Assembly: GCA_013334745.1 (NCBI GenBank)
Contig: JAAXWY010000014.1
Location: 1-51,667 of the forward strand
DNA length: 51,667 nucleotides
Origin: Coriobacteriia bacterium
Lineage (GTDB): Bacteria; Actinomycetota; Coriobacteriia; Anaerosomatales; JAAXUF01
Direction: 5' to 3'
Of this stretch, positions 16,154 through 27,237 are shown one piece after another. Every line of letters begins with the position of its first letter. The stretch's first letter is position 1. Under the pieces are notes generated by a model that made no database searches, had not been told where the DNA came from, and was given only the letters and a program-made list of their open reading frames with translations. Position numbers and translations under genes: made by a program.

Positions 16154-17698
16154 CTAGACCTTCGAGGTCGACGTCTGCTGCGACACCGCGAACTTGGGGG
16201 TGACGCGGTAGCCGAGCGGGATGCCGAACATCAGGCGAGTCTGCGCCTCGAGTGCCGGCAGCGTACCCAGATAGAAGCCGATGAGCGGCAGCAGCGGCCA
16301 CAGCAGCGCGATCTCAAGTGCGATGCGGCCCCTCGAGAGGCCATCGGGCGGCGGGCAGCGCCACAGCTCGAAGACTATCGTCGCGGCCATCGACAGGCCA
16401 CCGAGCGTGAACATCGCACGCAGGAGGGTGATGTTGTTGGCGATCGACGCGTGCCAGCCCAAGTCGTACCAGTGCAGGCGCGTGTAGTAGGCCATGAGCA
16501 GGTACACGCTCACGAGGATGAACCACATCGCGACGCGCATGACATGGTCGTGAAGCACCTGGCCGAAGCGGAACAGCGTCGAGGAGCGCATCGAGCTGCG
16601 GCGCTCAGTGAGCTGACCCACGATGTAGCCGACGTCCTCGGCACCCCAGGCGTGACGCTTGACCTGGTGGAAGCGGTTGACCATGGCGTCCTTGAAGCCC
16701 TCGCCGTCGGTCGCATCAGACAGCGTGGGCAGGAAGATCGCCTGGGTCGAGATCTCCTCGCCGGTCTCGAACAGACAGTTGAGGTAGGAGTGCCAGTCCT
16801 CTGGGATCACAGCCGGGTCCCACCAACCGCAGCGCTCGGCGAGATTGAGCGAGAGTGTGTAGGTCGAGATGGGGAGCGGATCGTAGTGCGGGTTCGCGAG
16901 CTCGGCCACCTGCACCGCGTGCGAGAGCCACGTGGTGAAGCGGATGGGCGCCGGAACCTGCCAGATGTTGTTGTAGTAGAAGAGCGGCGCCTGCCAGAAA
17001 CGCAGGTGGCGCTGCTCGTCTGATGCGAAGTGGCCCGCGACCGCCGAGAAGTACGCGGGGTTGATGAGCGAGTCGGCGTCACACGAGGTGATGGTGCAGT
17101 GGTCCGGGTTCAGGCCCAGCTCGTCGACCGCCTTGCGGACCTTCTTCGCGGCCCACGCCTCGTTCGAGGACTTGCCGGGCTCCTCGCCGGGGATGTTGCC
17201 GGGGTGCACGCTCACGAGAACGTGGCGGAACTTATCGGCATACTCCGCGGCAAGGGCCTCGCCCTTCGCACGGGAGTCGGGCTCGCGCTCCTCCATGCCG
17301 AGGACGGGGATGATGCGCTCGCTGGCGCGGTGCTGCACGGCGAGCGCGTCGAGGGTGCGGCGCAGGATCTCGTCGGGCTCCTTGTAGTTGGGGACCACGA
17401 CGATGTGCGTGACCTCGGACGGCGCGAAGCCGAACGGCCCCACCTCGTCCTCGCCCAACGTCCAGTCGCGAGCACGCGCACGAGCCGAGAGCTTCTCGCC
17501 GTAGATGGCGAACCCGAAGGTCGTGAGCATGCGGATCATGAAGTACGCGATGACGACGGTCGCGATGACCAGCCAGATGCGCGGGAAGAAGAGCGCTCCC
17601 AGAATCGTGAAGGCGATGGATGCCCACGAAAGCGCGCCCGGCAGCGCGTGACCAAAATTGCGACGCTGACCAGCAGCGATGTCTACCTGATTCGACAC
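16154..17698 (-). CDS. Membrane glycosyltransferase, GT2-like
   Basis: 514 residues. Two N-terminal membrane helices (about 17-60) precede a cytoplasmic GT-A domain and about four C-terminal helices. GT2-like landmarks are THIVVVPNYKEP at the domain start, the metal-binding DAD in TSCDADSLI, an EDW acceptor motif and QVKRHAWG, which resembles the QxxRW motif of processive enzymes. Product unknown: a cell-envelope polysaccharide or glycolipid is plausible. The GTG at 17698 has GGGAG six bases upstream; a TTG at 17716 is the alternative. purD begins 48 bases after its stop. Confidence 0.88.
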   Translation of the reverse strand: MSNQVDIAAGQRRNFGHALPGALSWASIAFTILGALFFPRIWLVIATVVIAYFMIRMLTTFGFAIYGEKLSARARARDWTLGEDEVGPFGFAPSEVTHIVVVPNYKEPDEILRRTLDALAVQHRASERIIPVLGMEEREPDSRAKGEALAAEYADKFRHVLVSVHPGNIPGEEPGKSSNEAWAAKKVRKAVDELGLNPDHCTITSCDADSLINPAYFSAVAGHFASDEQRHLRFWQAPLFYYNNIWQVPAPIRFTTWLSHAVQVAELANPHYDPLPISTYTLSLNLAERCGWWDPAVIPEDWHSYLNCLFETGEEISTQAIFLPTLSDATDGEGFKDAMVNRFHQVKRHAWGAEDVGYIVGQLTERRSSMRSSTLFRFGQVLHDHVMRVAMWFILVSVYLLMAYYTRLHWYDLGWHASIANNITLLRAMFTLGGLSMAATIVFELWRCPPPDGLSRGRIALEIALLWPLLPLIGFYLGTLPALEAQTRLMFGIPLGYRVTPKFAVSQQTSTSKV

Positions 17699-17744
17699 AT
17701 TATCTCCCTGCGACAAACGGAGCCCCTCGAAAACACTTCACGGT

Positions 17745-17750
17745 ATTGTA
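17745..17750 (-). promoter_or_regulatory. Candidate -10 box for the glycosyltransferase gene
   Basis: TACAAT on the minus strand lies about 47 bases before the GTG at 17698. No good -35 is seen 17 bases upstream, so it is supported only by the -10 and its position in the 153-base gap after purA. Confidence 0.3.
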
Positions 17751-17768
17751 CTAGGCTCGGCCACTTCG

Positions 17769-17783
17769 CGCCTCTGCGAGGCG
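17769..17783 (-). terminator. Short hairpin after purA
   Basis: CGCCTC and GAGGCG form a 6-bp stem with a three-base loop about 70 bases downstream of the purA stop. There is no T run, so termination is uncertain. Confidence 0.3.
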
Positions 17784-17851
17784 TCCACCGTTACCTGCCC
17801 GAATAATGGGATTCACACACGCATTCGGTGCGCGGCGCCCGGTTATGCACC

Positions 17852-19861
<2,010 letters not shown>

Positions 19862-19906
19862 CACGAGGCGGAAACATCCGTCACCGCGGTTATCACTCAG
19901 TAGGGC

Positions 19907-19935
19907 TTTACAGGTTTCGTTGTCAGGCGTAGGTT
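19907..19935 (+). promoter_or_regulatory. Candidate promoter of the HlyD/ABC exporter operon
   Basis: TTTACA (19907-19912) and TAGGTT (19930-19935) are 17 bases apart, about 67 bases before the first exporter gene. The -10 lies inside the inverted repeat annotated next, an arrangement typical of repressor-controlled promoters. Confidence 0.5.
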
Positions 19936-19957
19936 AGTGAGCGATAACTACGCCGAC
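19922..19957 (+). promoter_or_regulatory. Inverted repeat overlapping the exporter promoter (candidate TetR operator)
   Basis: Nested arms GTC, GGCGTA and GTTA on the left pair with TAAC, TACGCC and GAC on the right. One unpaired base sits in each of two places on the left arm, and the centre is eight bases. It covers the -10 and start region. The TetR-family gene encoded within the operon is the natural candidate to bind it. Confidence 0.5.
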
Positions 19958-20001
19958 AGGAGCCCGCTCGTGCCGCTCGCCCACCCCATAGCGTCCTCCG
20001 G

Positions 20002-21333
20002 ATGCGCCCGATGAACCGCTCGGGCCGCATCGTCGCGATTCTCGCCATCATCGCCGTCGTGGTGGCCGGCGGCGTTTCGTGGGCGCGAGCGAGCAAGGCA
20101 GCTCCGACAAACCGCCTCGTCGTCGCGGGCAACGCGCGTGCCGATATCCGCACGATCAGCGCCCCGGCACTCACCTACACCGTGCCCGACTACACAGTCG
20201 GGATCCCCAAGCCCGCGGGCAGCAATCCTGCGGCGATGGGTACCGGCTCCAAGCGAAGCGCGCCGAGCACCGCGGCCCGCAGCAGCCAGCCGGTCGTCTC
20301 GGGGAGGCTCACGAAGGTGTTGGTGCGCGAGGGCGACCATGTGGATGCCGGCCAAGTCGTCGCCGAATTCGACACCGCCCTGCTCGATCTTGGCGTGGAC
20401 GCGGCCGAGGCCGCTGCGCGCAAGTCTCGCACCGACGTCTCGGTCATCGACGGCAACCTCGACGACCTCGATACCGCGAGCGGCAAGCTCGCCGACGCGC
20501 GCACCAAGATGGCGACGGCGAAGGCGAGCCTGCTCAAGGCGCGCTCCACACTCACCAAGGCACGGGCGACGCTGCTCTCCCAGCGAGCGAAGCTGCGCGC
20601 AGCCAAGGCGCAGCGCCCGCAACTCGAGGCAGCGCTCGCCGCGCTCAAGGCGCAGGCCGCGACGTTCCCGCCCGGCTCGGTTCCGCCGGCGCTGCAGGCC
20701 AAGATCGCCGACCTCACCAAGTTGCTCGCCTCCATCGACCCCGGTCTTGCGGCGATCGCCAAGGGGCTCGCCAAGGTCGACACCAACCTCGCGAAGGTCG
20801 AGAAGGGGCTCGCTTCGCTGCCGGCGGCCTCGGCCAAGCTGTCGAGCGCCGAAGCCAAGCTCGACGACGCTAGAACGATGCTCGGTAACGCCAAGGACGT
20901 GCTCGGCATCGTCGCCGACGGCCAGAGCATCGGCGTGCAGCTCGCGAAGGCGCGCCTCGCGCAGGCGACCGTTCGCGCACCGTACGCGGGGACGGTCACG
21001 TTCGCGCGCCGAAGCAACACCGTCGCGATGGTGGGCGCGCCGCTCGTGCGCGTGGCGGCCGACGGCGTGCAGCGCGTCGACACCTACCTCACCGCCGATC
21101 AGGTCGCGCGCGTCACGATCGGCTCGGAAGCCGACGTCACCTACGACTCGGCGCCCGGAACGACACTGCACGGCGCTGTGGCGACGATCAGCTCGGCATA
21201 CGTGTTTCCGCCCACGAGCTTCCCCACCCAGATCGTGCACATGACACGCGCGGTCAAGGTCACGATCGAGCTCGACGAAGGCGATACCGCGCCGCCCGGC
21301 ACCCCGGTCGACGTATCGATCCACACGGACTAG
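20002..21333 (+). CDS. HlyD-family adaptor with long coiled-coil hairpin
   Basis: 443 residues. One N-terminal membrane anchor (about 10-28), a biotinyl-lipoyl-like half motif (SGRLTKVLVREGDHVDAGQVV near 100-120), a long Ala/Lys/Leu-rich coiled-coil hairpin (about 130-315), the matching half RAPYAGTVTFARR, then beta-barrel domains. This is the periplasmic or extracytoplasmic adaptor architecture of tripartite and YbhG-type exporters. The hairpin is unusually rich in Ala and is interrupted by a Pro/Gly turn near 228. ATG 20002 or the nearby ATG 20011 could start it; neither has a strong ribosome binding site. First gene of the exporter operon. Confidence 0.88.
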   Translation: MRPMNRSGRIVAILAIIAVVVAGGVSWARASKAAPTNRLVVAGNARADIRTISAPALTYTVPDYTVGIPKPAGSNPAAMGTGSKRSAPSTAARSSQPVVSGRLTKVLVREGDHVDAGQVVAEFDTALLDLGVDAAEAAARKSRTDVSVIDGNLDDLDTASGKLADARTKMATAKASLLKARSTLTKARATLLSQRAKLRAAKAQRPQLEAALAALKAQAATFPPGSVPPALQAKIADLTKLLASIDPGLAAIAKGLAKVDTNLAKVEKGLASLPAASAKLSSAEAKLDDARTMLGNAKDVLGIVADGQSIGVQLAKARLAQATVRAPYAGTVTFARRSNTVAMVGAPLVRVAADGVQRVDTYLTADQVARVTIGSEADVTYDSAPGTTLHGAVATISSAYVFPPTSFPTQIVHMTRAVKVTIELDEGDTAPPGTPVDVSIHTD

Positions 21334-21394
21334 GACCGCTCTATCGCCGCGGCTGCGGCACACGGATTCTCGGCAGAACAGGAGCGTTGAGGAC

Positions 21395-22174
21395 ATGAGC
21401 AAGCGCATTCTCGCGATCGTGCTGGTGGTGGCGATACTCGCCGGTGCCGGCTGGTGGGCATGGACCACCTACGGCCCCAACGGCAGCGAAGCGACCGCCG
21501 GCGCGCTCGGCGGAAGCGGCACGATCGAAGCCGATCAGGTCGCCGTGACGCCGCAGGTGAGCGGCCGCGTCATCGTGGCGCCAGCGCAAGAGGGCGTGGC
21601 GGTGAAGAAGGGCGACGTGCTCTACAAGCTCGACCCCTCGCTGCTCAAGCTCGCCGTCGACCAGGCCACGGCGGGTGTCTCGGCGGCCAAGGCCAACTAC
21701 AAGGCAGTGAAGAAGGACGACGCTTCGACGAAGGCCGAGATCGCCTCGGCGAAGGCCCAGTGGGATCAGGCCGTCGCCGCTCAGAAGATGGCGCGCGTGC
21801 AGCTGGGCTTCGCGACGATCGCCTCTCCCATCGACGGCATCGTCACCAACCTCGCGGTGCGCGCCGGCGAGAACGGCACGCCCGGCAACACGTTGGCAAT
21901 CGTGAGCGACGTCGCGAACCTCTCCGTGACGATCTACGTGCCCGAGAACCGCATCGGCGAGGTGAAGGTGGGTCAGGCCGGCACGATCTCGACCGACTCG
22001 ACCAAGGAGTACGCGGGCAAGGTCACGTTCGTCTCCCCGCAGGCCGAGTTCACGCCCTCGTCGATCGAGACGAAGGACCAGCGCGTCAAGCTCGTCTACC
22101 AGGTCAAGCTCGCTGTGACCGACGCGGACGCCGCGCTCAAGCAGGGCATGCCCGCCGACGTGGTGCTGCGCTAG
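21395..22174 (+). CDS. HlyD/YbhG-family adaptor protein
   Basis: 259 residues. N-terminal anchor (about 5-24), split lipoyl-like domain (TPQVSGRVIVAPAQEGVAVKKG and ASPIDGIVTNLAVRAGENG) and a short Ala/Lys coiled coil between (about 80-135), then a beta-barrel. This is the shorter, YbhG-like adaptor of the operon. Two different adaptors for one pump may assemble together or be alternative partners. The ATG at 21395 is preceded by GGAG-like sequence. Its TAG stop overlaps the GTG of the next gene by one base. Confidence 0.9.
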   Translation: MSKRILAIVLVVAILAGAGWWAWTTYGPNGSEATAGALGGSGTIEADQVAVTPQVSGRVIVAPAQEGVAVKKGDVLYKLDPSLLKLAVDQATAGVSAAKANYKAVKKDDASTKAEIASAKAQWDQAVAAQKMARVQLGFATIASPIDGIVTNLAVRAGENGTPGNTLAIVSDVANLSVTIYVPENRIGEVKVGQAGTISTDSTKEYAGKVTFVSPQAEFTPSSIETKDQRVKLVYQVKLAVTDADAALKQGMPADVVLR

Positions 22175-23220
22175 TGAGCGACGCGCCCAACAGCAGCACC
22201 GGCGGCGATCGCGGGATGGCGGCGCGCGATGCGAGCAGCGCCTCTTCCGAGCTCGCTATCGATGCGCGCGAGCTCGCGAAAGAGTTTCGTGCGCTTCGGG
22301 CGGTCGACGGCGTGACGCTGTCGGTGCCGCGTGGCCAGGTGTTCGGGCTCGTGGGCCCGGACGGCGCCGGCAAGTCCACGCTCATCCGCATGCTGGCGAC
22401 GGTGCTCACGCCGAGTTCCGGCGACGCCTTCGTCTTCGGCAACTCCGTCGTGAGCGATCCGCACGCGGTCAAGCCGCGCATCGGCTACATGTCTCAGGCG
22501 TTCTCGCTGTACGGCGATCTGACCGTCGCCGAGAACCTGCGCTTCTTCGCGGAGCTTCGCGGTGTGCCGCGCGAGCACCTCGCCGAGAGAAGCGAGAAGC
22601 TGCTCGAGTTCTCGGGACTGACCGAGTTCAAGAAGCGCCAGGCGCAGTACCTCTCGGGAGGTATGAAGCAGAAGCTCGCACTCGCGGCCACGCTCATCTC
22701 CGAGCCGGACCTACTCTTCCTCGACGAGCCGACCACCGGTGTCGACCCGGTGTCGCGGCGCGAGTTCTGGCGCATCATCAGCGACCTGCATCGACAGGGC
22801 ATCACCGTGTTCGTCGCGACGCCGTACATGGACGAGGCCGACCGCTGCAACGAGATCGCGTTCATGACGCAAGGGCGCATCATCCTGCGCGACACCCCAG
22901 CGGGAATGAAGCGGCGCGTTCCGGGTCGCGTCATCGAGGTCTCGTTCGAGAGCGGCTACCGCGAGGCGATGCCCGCACTGCGGGCGCTGCCGTACGTGCG
23001 AAGCGTCGAGGTCTCCGGCGATCACTTGCGCGTGCTCGTCGACCGCGAGATGGCCGAGTGCGAGTCGTGCCTCGCCGATGCGCTGTCGGCCGCCGAGTTC
23101 TCGGCGACGCGCATCAAGCCGATCGCCACCGACCTCGAGGTCGCGTTCGCGACGCTGATCCCGTCGGCGGATGCGCCGCTCGCGCAGCACGACCCCGCCG
23201 AGCTGGAGGTGCGCTCGTGA
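22174..23220 (+). CDS. ABC exporter ATPase (YbhF N-half-like)
   Basis: 348 residues with a complete nucleotide-binding domain: Walker A GPDGAGKST (about 62), Q-loop YMSQAFSLYG, signature LSGGMKQKLAL, Walker B LLFLDEPTTGVDP, and a switch-region TPYMDEADRC in which the usual H-loop His is replaced by Pro after VAT. A regulatory C-terminal part follows. The GTG at 22174 overlaps the previous TAG, and its own stop overlaps the next start (GTGA), so translation is probably coupled. It corresponds to one half of the fused YbhF ATPase of E. coli. Confidence 0.93.
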   Translation: MSDAPNSSTGGDRGMAARDASSASSELAIDARELAKEFRALRAVDGVTLSVPRGQVFGLVGPDGAGKSTLIRMLATVLTPSSGDAFVFGNSVVSDPHAVKPRIGYMSQAFSLYGDLTVAENLRFFAELRGVPREHLAERSEKLLEFSGLTEFKKRQAQYLSGGMKQKLALAATLISEPDLLFLDEPTTGVDPVSRREFWRIISDLHRQGITVFVATPYMDEADRCNEIAFMTQGRIILRDTPAGMKRRVPGRVIEVSFESGYREAMPALRALPYVRSVEVSGDHLRVLVDREMAECESCLADALSAAEFSATRIKPIATDLEVAFATLIPSADAPLAQHDPAELEVRS

Positions 23221-24182
23221 GCCACAACGACGACACGCGCGCAGCCGACTTCAACGCGATCGCGGTCTCGGGACTGCGCAAGACATTCGGGGAGTTCGTC
23301 GCGGTCGACAGCATCGACTTCACGGTCAAGCCGGGCGAGATCTTCGGGTTCCTCGGCCCCAACGGCTCGGGCAAGTCGACGACGATCCGCATGCTGTGCG
23401 GCGTGGTCGAGCCGAGCGGCGGAAGCGCGACGGTCATGGGCTACGACGTGGTGCGCGAGGCGGCCAAGGTGCGCGAGAGCATCGGCTACATGTCGCAGAA
23501 GTTCTCGCTGTTCGAGGACCTGACGGTCGATGAGAACCTCAAGTTCTACGGCGGCATCTACGGCCTCGACGGCGAGACGTTTCTGAAGCGCCGCAGCTAC
23601 ATCCTGCGCATGGCCGACCTCGAGGGGCGTGAGGACGAGCTGACCGCGAACCTCTCGGTAGGCTGGAAGCAGCGCCTCGCGCTGGGCTGCGCGACCATCC
23701 ACGAACCGCGGCTGCTCTTCCTCGACGAACCGACCTCCGGCGTCGACCCCAACGCGCGCCGGCAGTTCTGGGAGCTGCTCAACGAGCTCGCCAACGACGG
23801 CGTGACGCTCTTTGTGACGACGCACTACATGGACGAGGCGACGCACTGTAACCGCCTCGCGTTCATCTACCGCGGCACGATCATCGCCGAGGGCACGCCG
23901 CGGCAGATCAAGGCGTCGCTTGCCGCCGATACGATCCTGCAGCTCGAGGTCGCCGACGGCGAGACTGCGCTCTCGGCGCTGCTCACCCACCCCCTCGTCA
24001 CCGAGGCCTACATGCAGGGCGCGCTCGTGAACGTGAACCTCGGGACCCACACCGCCGAGGAGGCCGACCTCGCCGGTTTCCTCGCCGAAAGCGGCATCGA
24101 GACGCTCAACATCGCGCCGGTCGAGCCGACGCTCGAAGACGCGTTCGTCCATCTCGTCGGAGAGCAGGGAGGCCGAGCATGA
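23217..24182 (+). CDS. ABC exporter ATPase (YbhF C-half-like)
   Basis: 321 residues. Walker A GPNGSGKST, Q-loop YMSQKFSLFE, Walker B LLFLDEPTSGVDP and H-loop TTHYMDEATHC are intact. The signature is LSVGWKQRLALG, not LSGGQ, a variant also seen in one half of fused two-domain ATPases of the YbhF type. With the preceding ATPase, whose H-loop differs, it suggests an asymmetric heterodimer. It starts at GTG 23217 inside the previous stop and ends overlapping the TetR start. Confidence 0.93.
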   Translation: MSHNDDTRAADFNAIAVSGLRKTFGEFVAVDSIDFTVKPGEIFGFLGPNGSGKSTTIRMLCGVVEPSGGSATVMGYDVVREAAKVRESIGYMSQKFSLFEDLTVDENLKFYGGIYGLDGETFLKRRSYILRMADLEGREDELTANLSVGWKQRLALGCATIHEPRLLFLDEPTSGVDPNARRQFWELLNELANDGVTLFVTTHYMDEATHCNRLAFIYRGTIIAEGTPRQIKASLAADTILQLEVADGETALSALLTHPLVTEAYMQGALVNVNLGTHTAEEADLAGFLAESGIETLNIAPVEPTLEDAFVHLVGEQGGRA

Positions 24183-24925
24183 TGGCCCGATCCACGTCCC
24201 CCGTACCCGCACCGACCGCGCGCTACTTCGCCGAGTTCGTCGAAGGCCGCCGAGGCGAGATCCTCGATGCGGCTCTCGCGGTGTTCGGCGAAAGCGGCTA
24301 CGACGCGGGCACCATGCGCGAGATCGCGCGACGAGTCGGCGTGACCGAGCCGGCGCTCTACCGCCACTACAACGGCAAGGAGTCGATCCTCGCCGACATC
24401 GTCGCGACGGCCGGCGACCGGATCATCGGCGAGATGCGCGCAGCGCTCGCGACCGTCTCGGGCGACAACATGATTCCGATGCTGCGCCGCCTCATCGCGA
24501 TGCGTCGCGAGAGCCTCGCAGCACCCGCCACCGGCAGCGGTGGCGTGGTGACCGCGCGGCGTGGTGCAGACGCGCAAGCGGGTGCGGCCACCGAGCCGAC
24601 GATGCAGGCCGGGGTGGGCGCGGTCATCAGCGTGCTGCTGCATGCCGCGCCGCATAACGCGAAAGTCGTGGCGCTTCTCCAGCAGCACCTCGCGTTTCCG
24701 ATGGTGCAGATCGCGCGCGGCATCATCCCGCGCATCGACGAGCAGTTCGGCATCGTGCGCACCCCCGAGGACCTCGACGGCAAGGTGCGCGTGTTCATGA
24801 GCCTGCTGATGGGCTATTTCACGACGTCGCTCGTACTCCAGGCGCCACCCAACGACGACGCCATCGTCGACGCCCTGCTCGCGATCATGCAGTGGCGCAA
24901 CGACGCAACCGGCCAGCCGGCCTGA
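24179..24925 (+). CDS. TetR-family transcriptional regulator (CecR-like position)
   Basis: 248 residues. The N-terminal TetR helix-turn-helix is clear: ILDAALAVFGESGYDAGTMREIARR followed in frame by VGVTEPALYRHYNGKESIL. The ligand-binding half is alpha-helical with an Ala/Gly-rich loop (about 115-140) that looks poorly conserved. The ATG at 24179 overlaps the preceding TGA (ATGA). A repressor inside an exporter operon usually autoregulates, and a matching inverted repeat lies over the operon promoter. E. coli CecR controls ybhG-ybhFSR in the same kind of context. Confidence 0.93.
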   Translation: MMARSTSPVPAPTARYFAEFVEGRRGEILDAALAVFGESGYDAGTMREIARRVGVTEPALYRHYNGKESILADIVATAGDRIIGEMRAALATVSGDNMIPMLRRLIAMRRESLAAPATGSGGVVTARRGADAQAGAATEPTMQAGVGAVISVLLHAAPHNAKVVALLQQHLAFPMVQIARGIIPRIDEQFGIVRTPEDLDGKVRVFMSLLMGYFTTSLVLQAPPNDDAIVDALLAIMQWRNDATGQPA

Positions 24926-24939
24926 CGATAGGGACCCTC

Positions 24940-26076
24940 GTGCAGCAAACAGTCCAACGCATAGTGGCCATCGCCCGCAAGGAGTTCGTGCACATCGCAC
25001 GCGACTGGCGGATGATCGTCGCCGTTCTCATCATGCCGCTGCTCCAGCTGCTGCTGTTCGCCTACGCGATCAGCTTCGACGTCCGCAACGTGCCCACCGT
25101 GGTCTTCGACGCCGACAACACCGCAGCCAGCCGAGACTACATCGCCGCCGCATCCAACACCGGCTTCTTCGATGTCGTCGGCACCGTCTCAAGCGCTGCC
25201 GAGATCGACCAGGCATTCGACCGTGGCGTCGCGCGAGTCGTGATCGTCGTCGAGAAGGGCTTCGGCACCGCACTCGCGCAGGCGCGCACCGCGAACGCCA
25301 CGGTGCTGGTCGATGGCAGCGAACCCAACTCCGCGCAGCTCGGGCGTTCGTACGCCATCGCGCTCAACACCGTCTACGGCAACCAGGTGCTCTCCCGCTG
25401 GGCTTCGGCGCGCGGTAGCACGCTCTCGGTCGGGCGGGCGGAGGCGCGGCTGCGCACCTGGTACAACCCGGAACGCAGCAGCGCGGACTTCCTCATCCCC
25501 GGTCTCATGGTGGTCATCATCATGATCGTGACGGTGCAGCAGACCGCGGTCACGCTGGTTCGCGAGCGCGACGCCGGCACGCTCGAGCAGCTGGTGGTCT
25601 CCCCGCTTCGCCAGGGCGAGCTGATCGTGGGCAAGGTGATGCCGTGGGCGATCCTGGGCTTCGCCGACACTGTCATGATCACCGCCGTCTCGCTCGCCGT
25701 CTTCCACGTCCCGTTGCGCGGTGACGTCTCGGTGCTCGTCGTCTCGATGTTCCTGTTCGTGCTGTGCTGTCTCGCAATCGGCCTCGTCATCTCGGCGGTC
25801 GCCCCGAGCATCGAGTCCGCGAACATGATCGGGCTGATGATCTCGTTCCTGCCGGGCTTCATGCTCTCCGGGATGGCGTTTCCGCTCGCCTCGGTGCCGC
25901 CGTTCCTGCAGTTCATCAGCTACCTGTTCCCAGGACGCTACATGACCGATATCGCGCGGGGCGTGTTCCTGCGCGGAGCCGGATGGGACGTGCTCACCGG
26001 GCTGGTGCTGTCGCTCGCCGTCTACGCAGTCGTGGGCCTCACGCTGGCAACCGTGCTCAACCGAAAGCAGGCCTAG
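24940..26076 (+). CDS. ABC-2 type exporter permease (YbhS/YbhR-like)
   Basis: 378 residues with the ABC2_membrane_3 layout: one N-terminal helix after a basic ARKEFVHIARDWR segment, a large extracytoplasmic domain (about 45-170), then five or six helices containing the conserved RERDAGTLEQLVVSPL loop and ending with a YLFPGRYMTDIARGVFL motif. The GTG at 24940 was chosen because the in-frame ATG at 24892 would overlap the TetR gene by 34 bases. The second permease begins four bases after its stop. Probably pairs with it as a heterodimer. Confidence 0.92.
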   Translation: MQQTVQRIVAIARKEFVHIARDWRMIVAVLIMPLLQLLLFAYAISFDVRNVPTVVFDADNTAASRDYIAAASNTGFFDVVGTVSSAAEIDQAFDRGVARVVIVVEKGFGTALAQARTANATVLVDGSEPNSAQLGRSYAIALNTVYGNQVLSRWASARGSTLSVGRAEARLRTWYNPERSSADFLIPGLMVVIIMIVTVQQTAVTLVRERDAGTLEQLVVSPLRQGELIVGKVMPWAILGFADTVMITAVSLAVFHVPLRGDVSVLVVSMFLFVLCCLAIGLVISAVAPSIESANMIGLMISFLPGFMLSGMAFPLASVPPFLQFISYLFPGRYMTDIARGVFLRGAGWDVLTGLVLSLAVYAVVGLTLATVLNRKQA

Positions 26077-26079
26077 CCG

Positions 26080-27201
26080 ATGAACTGGAGACGTTACCGA
26101 CTCATCGTCTGGAAGGAACTGCGCCAGTTCCGACGCGACCCGCTGCTGCTGAGGATCGTGTTCATCATGCCGATCCTCCAGCTCATCATGTTCGGCTACG
26201 TGGTCGGCGCCGACGTCACCAACGTCAAGACCGCCGTGGTCGACCACGACAAGACCGCGACGTCACGCGAGCTCGTGCGCGCATTCGAGAGCAGCAACTA
26301 CTTCACGATCGTCTCGCGCCCCGATCGCGAGGCCGACCTCAAGCCGCTGCTGGATAGCACGACCGCGCAGGTCGCCATCGTCATCGATGCCGGGACCGAA
26401 GCAGCGCTCACCGCCGGGCGTACGGTGCCGGTGGGTATCGTCGTGGACGGCGCCGACAGCAAGACCGCCTCGGTGGCAAGCAGCTACGCGGCCCAGACCA
26501 TCGCGGAGTTCAACGACCGCCGCCTCGCGCTGCAGATGGCGCGGGTCAAGGGACCCAAGCTCGACTCGCGCGTGCGCGTGGTGTTCAACCCGTCGATGAA
26601 GGCGGTCAACGCGATGATCCCCGGGCTCATCGCCACGGTGCTCATGATCTCGGTAATGTCGATCATGAGCCAAGCCGTCGTGCGCGAACGGGCGCGCGGC
26701 ACGCTCGAGCAAATGATGGTCACGCCGCTCACGCGCGGCGAGTACCTCCTCGGCAAGATCACGCCCTACGTGGGAATCGCGATCGTGCAGATGTCGTTCG
26801 TCGCGGCGATCGGGCGATTCTGGTTCCAGGTGCCGTTCAACGGCAACATCGTCACCGTCGCGGTCGGGCTCGGCATCTTCACGTTTACGTCGATCGGCAT
26901 GGGGCTGCTCGTGTCGCTCGTGTCCAAGACGCAGCAGCAGGCGCAGCAGATGACGATGTTCGTGCTGCTGCCGTCGATGGTTCTCTCGGGCTTCATGTTC
27001 CCGATCGAGTCGATGCCGGCCAACGTCGTCCCGCTGACGTACTTCATCCCGCTGCGCTACGCGCTCGTGGTGTTGCGCGCGAGCTTCCTTAAGGGCGCGA
27101 CCATCCCGGACCTCGTGGTGCCGCTCGGCGCGATGGTCGCGTTCAGCGTGCTGATCTTCGGCATCGCGATAACGCGCTTCTCACGCACCCTCGGGGAGTA
27201 G
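26080..27201 (+). CDS. ABC-2 type exporter permease (YbhR-like)
   Basis: 373 residues, same family as its neighbour: KELRQFRRDP start, N-terminal helix, external domain, RERARGTLEQMMVTPL loop, five helices and the YFIPLRYALVVLRASFL C-terminal motif. It is the last gene of the exporter operon; the MFS gene converges 36 bases after its stop. The exported substrate is unknown; related systems extrude drugs, dyes or cations. Confidence 0.92.
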   Translation: MNWRRYRLIVWKELRQFRRDPLLLRIVFIMPILQLIMFGYVVGADVTNVKTAVVDHDKTATSRELVRAFESSNYFTIVSRPDREADLKPLLDSTTAQVAIVIDAGTEAALTAGRTVPVGIVVDGADSKTASVASSYAAQTIAEFNDRRLALQMARVKGPKLDSRVRVVFNPSMKAVNAMIPGLIATVLMISVMSIMSQAVVRERARGTLEQMMVTPLTRGEYLLGKITPYVGIAIVQMSFVAAIGRFWFQVPFNGNIVTVAVGLGIFTFTSIGMGLLVSLVSKTQQQAQQMTMFVLLPSMVLSGFMFPIESMPANVVPLTYFIPLRYALVVLRASFLKGATIPDLVVPLGAMVAFSVLIFGIAITRFSRTLGE

Positions 27202-27237
27202 CCCGACACGAGTGGTCGCACATCGCGGGCTGTCGCG

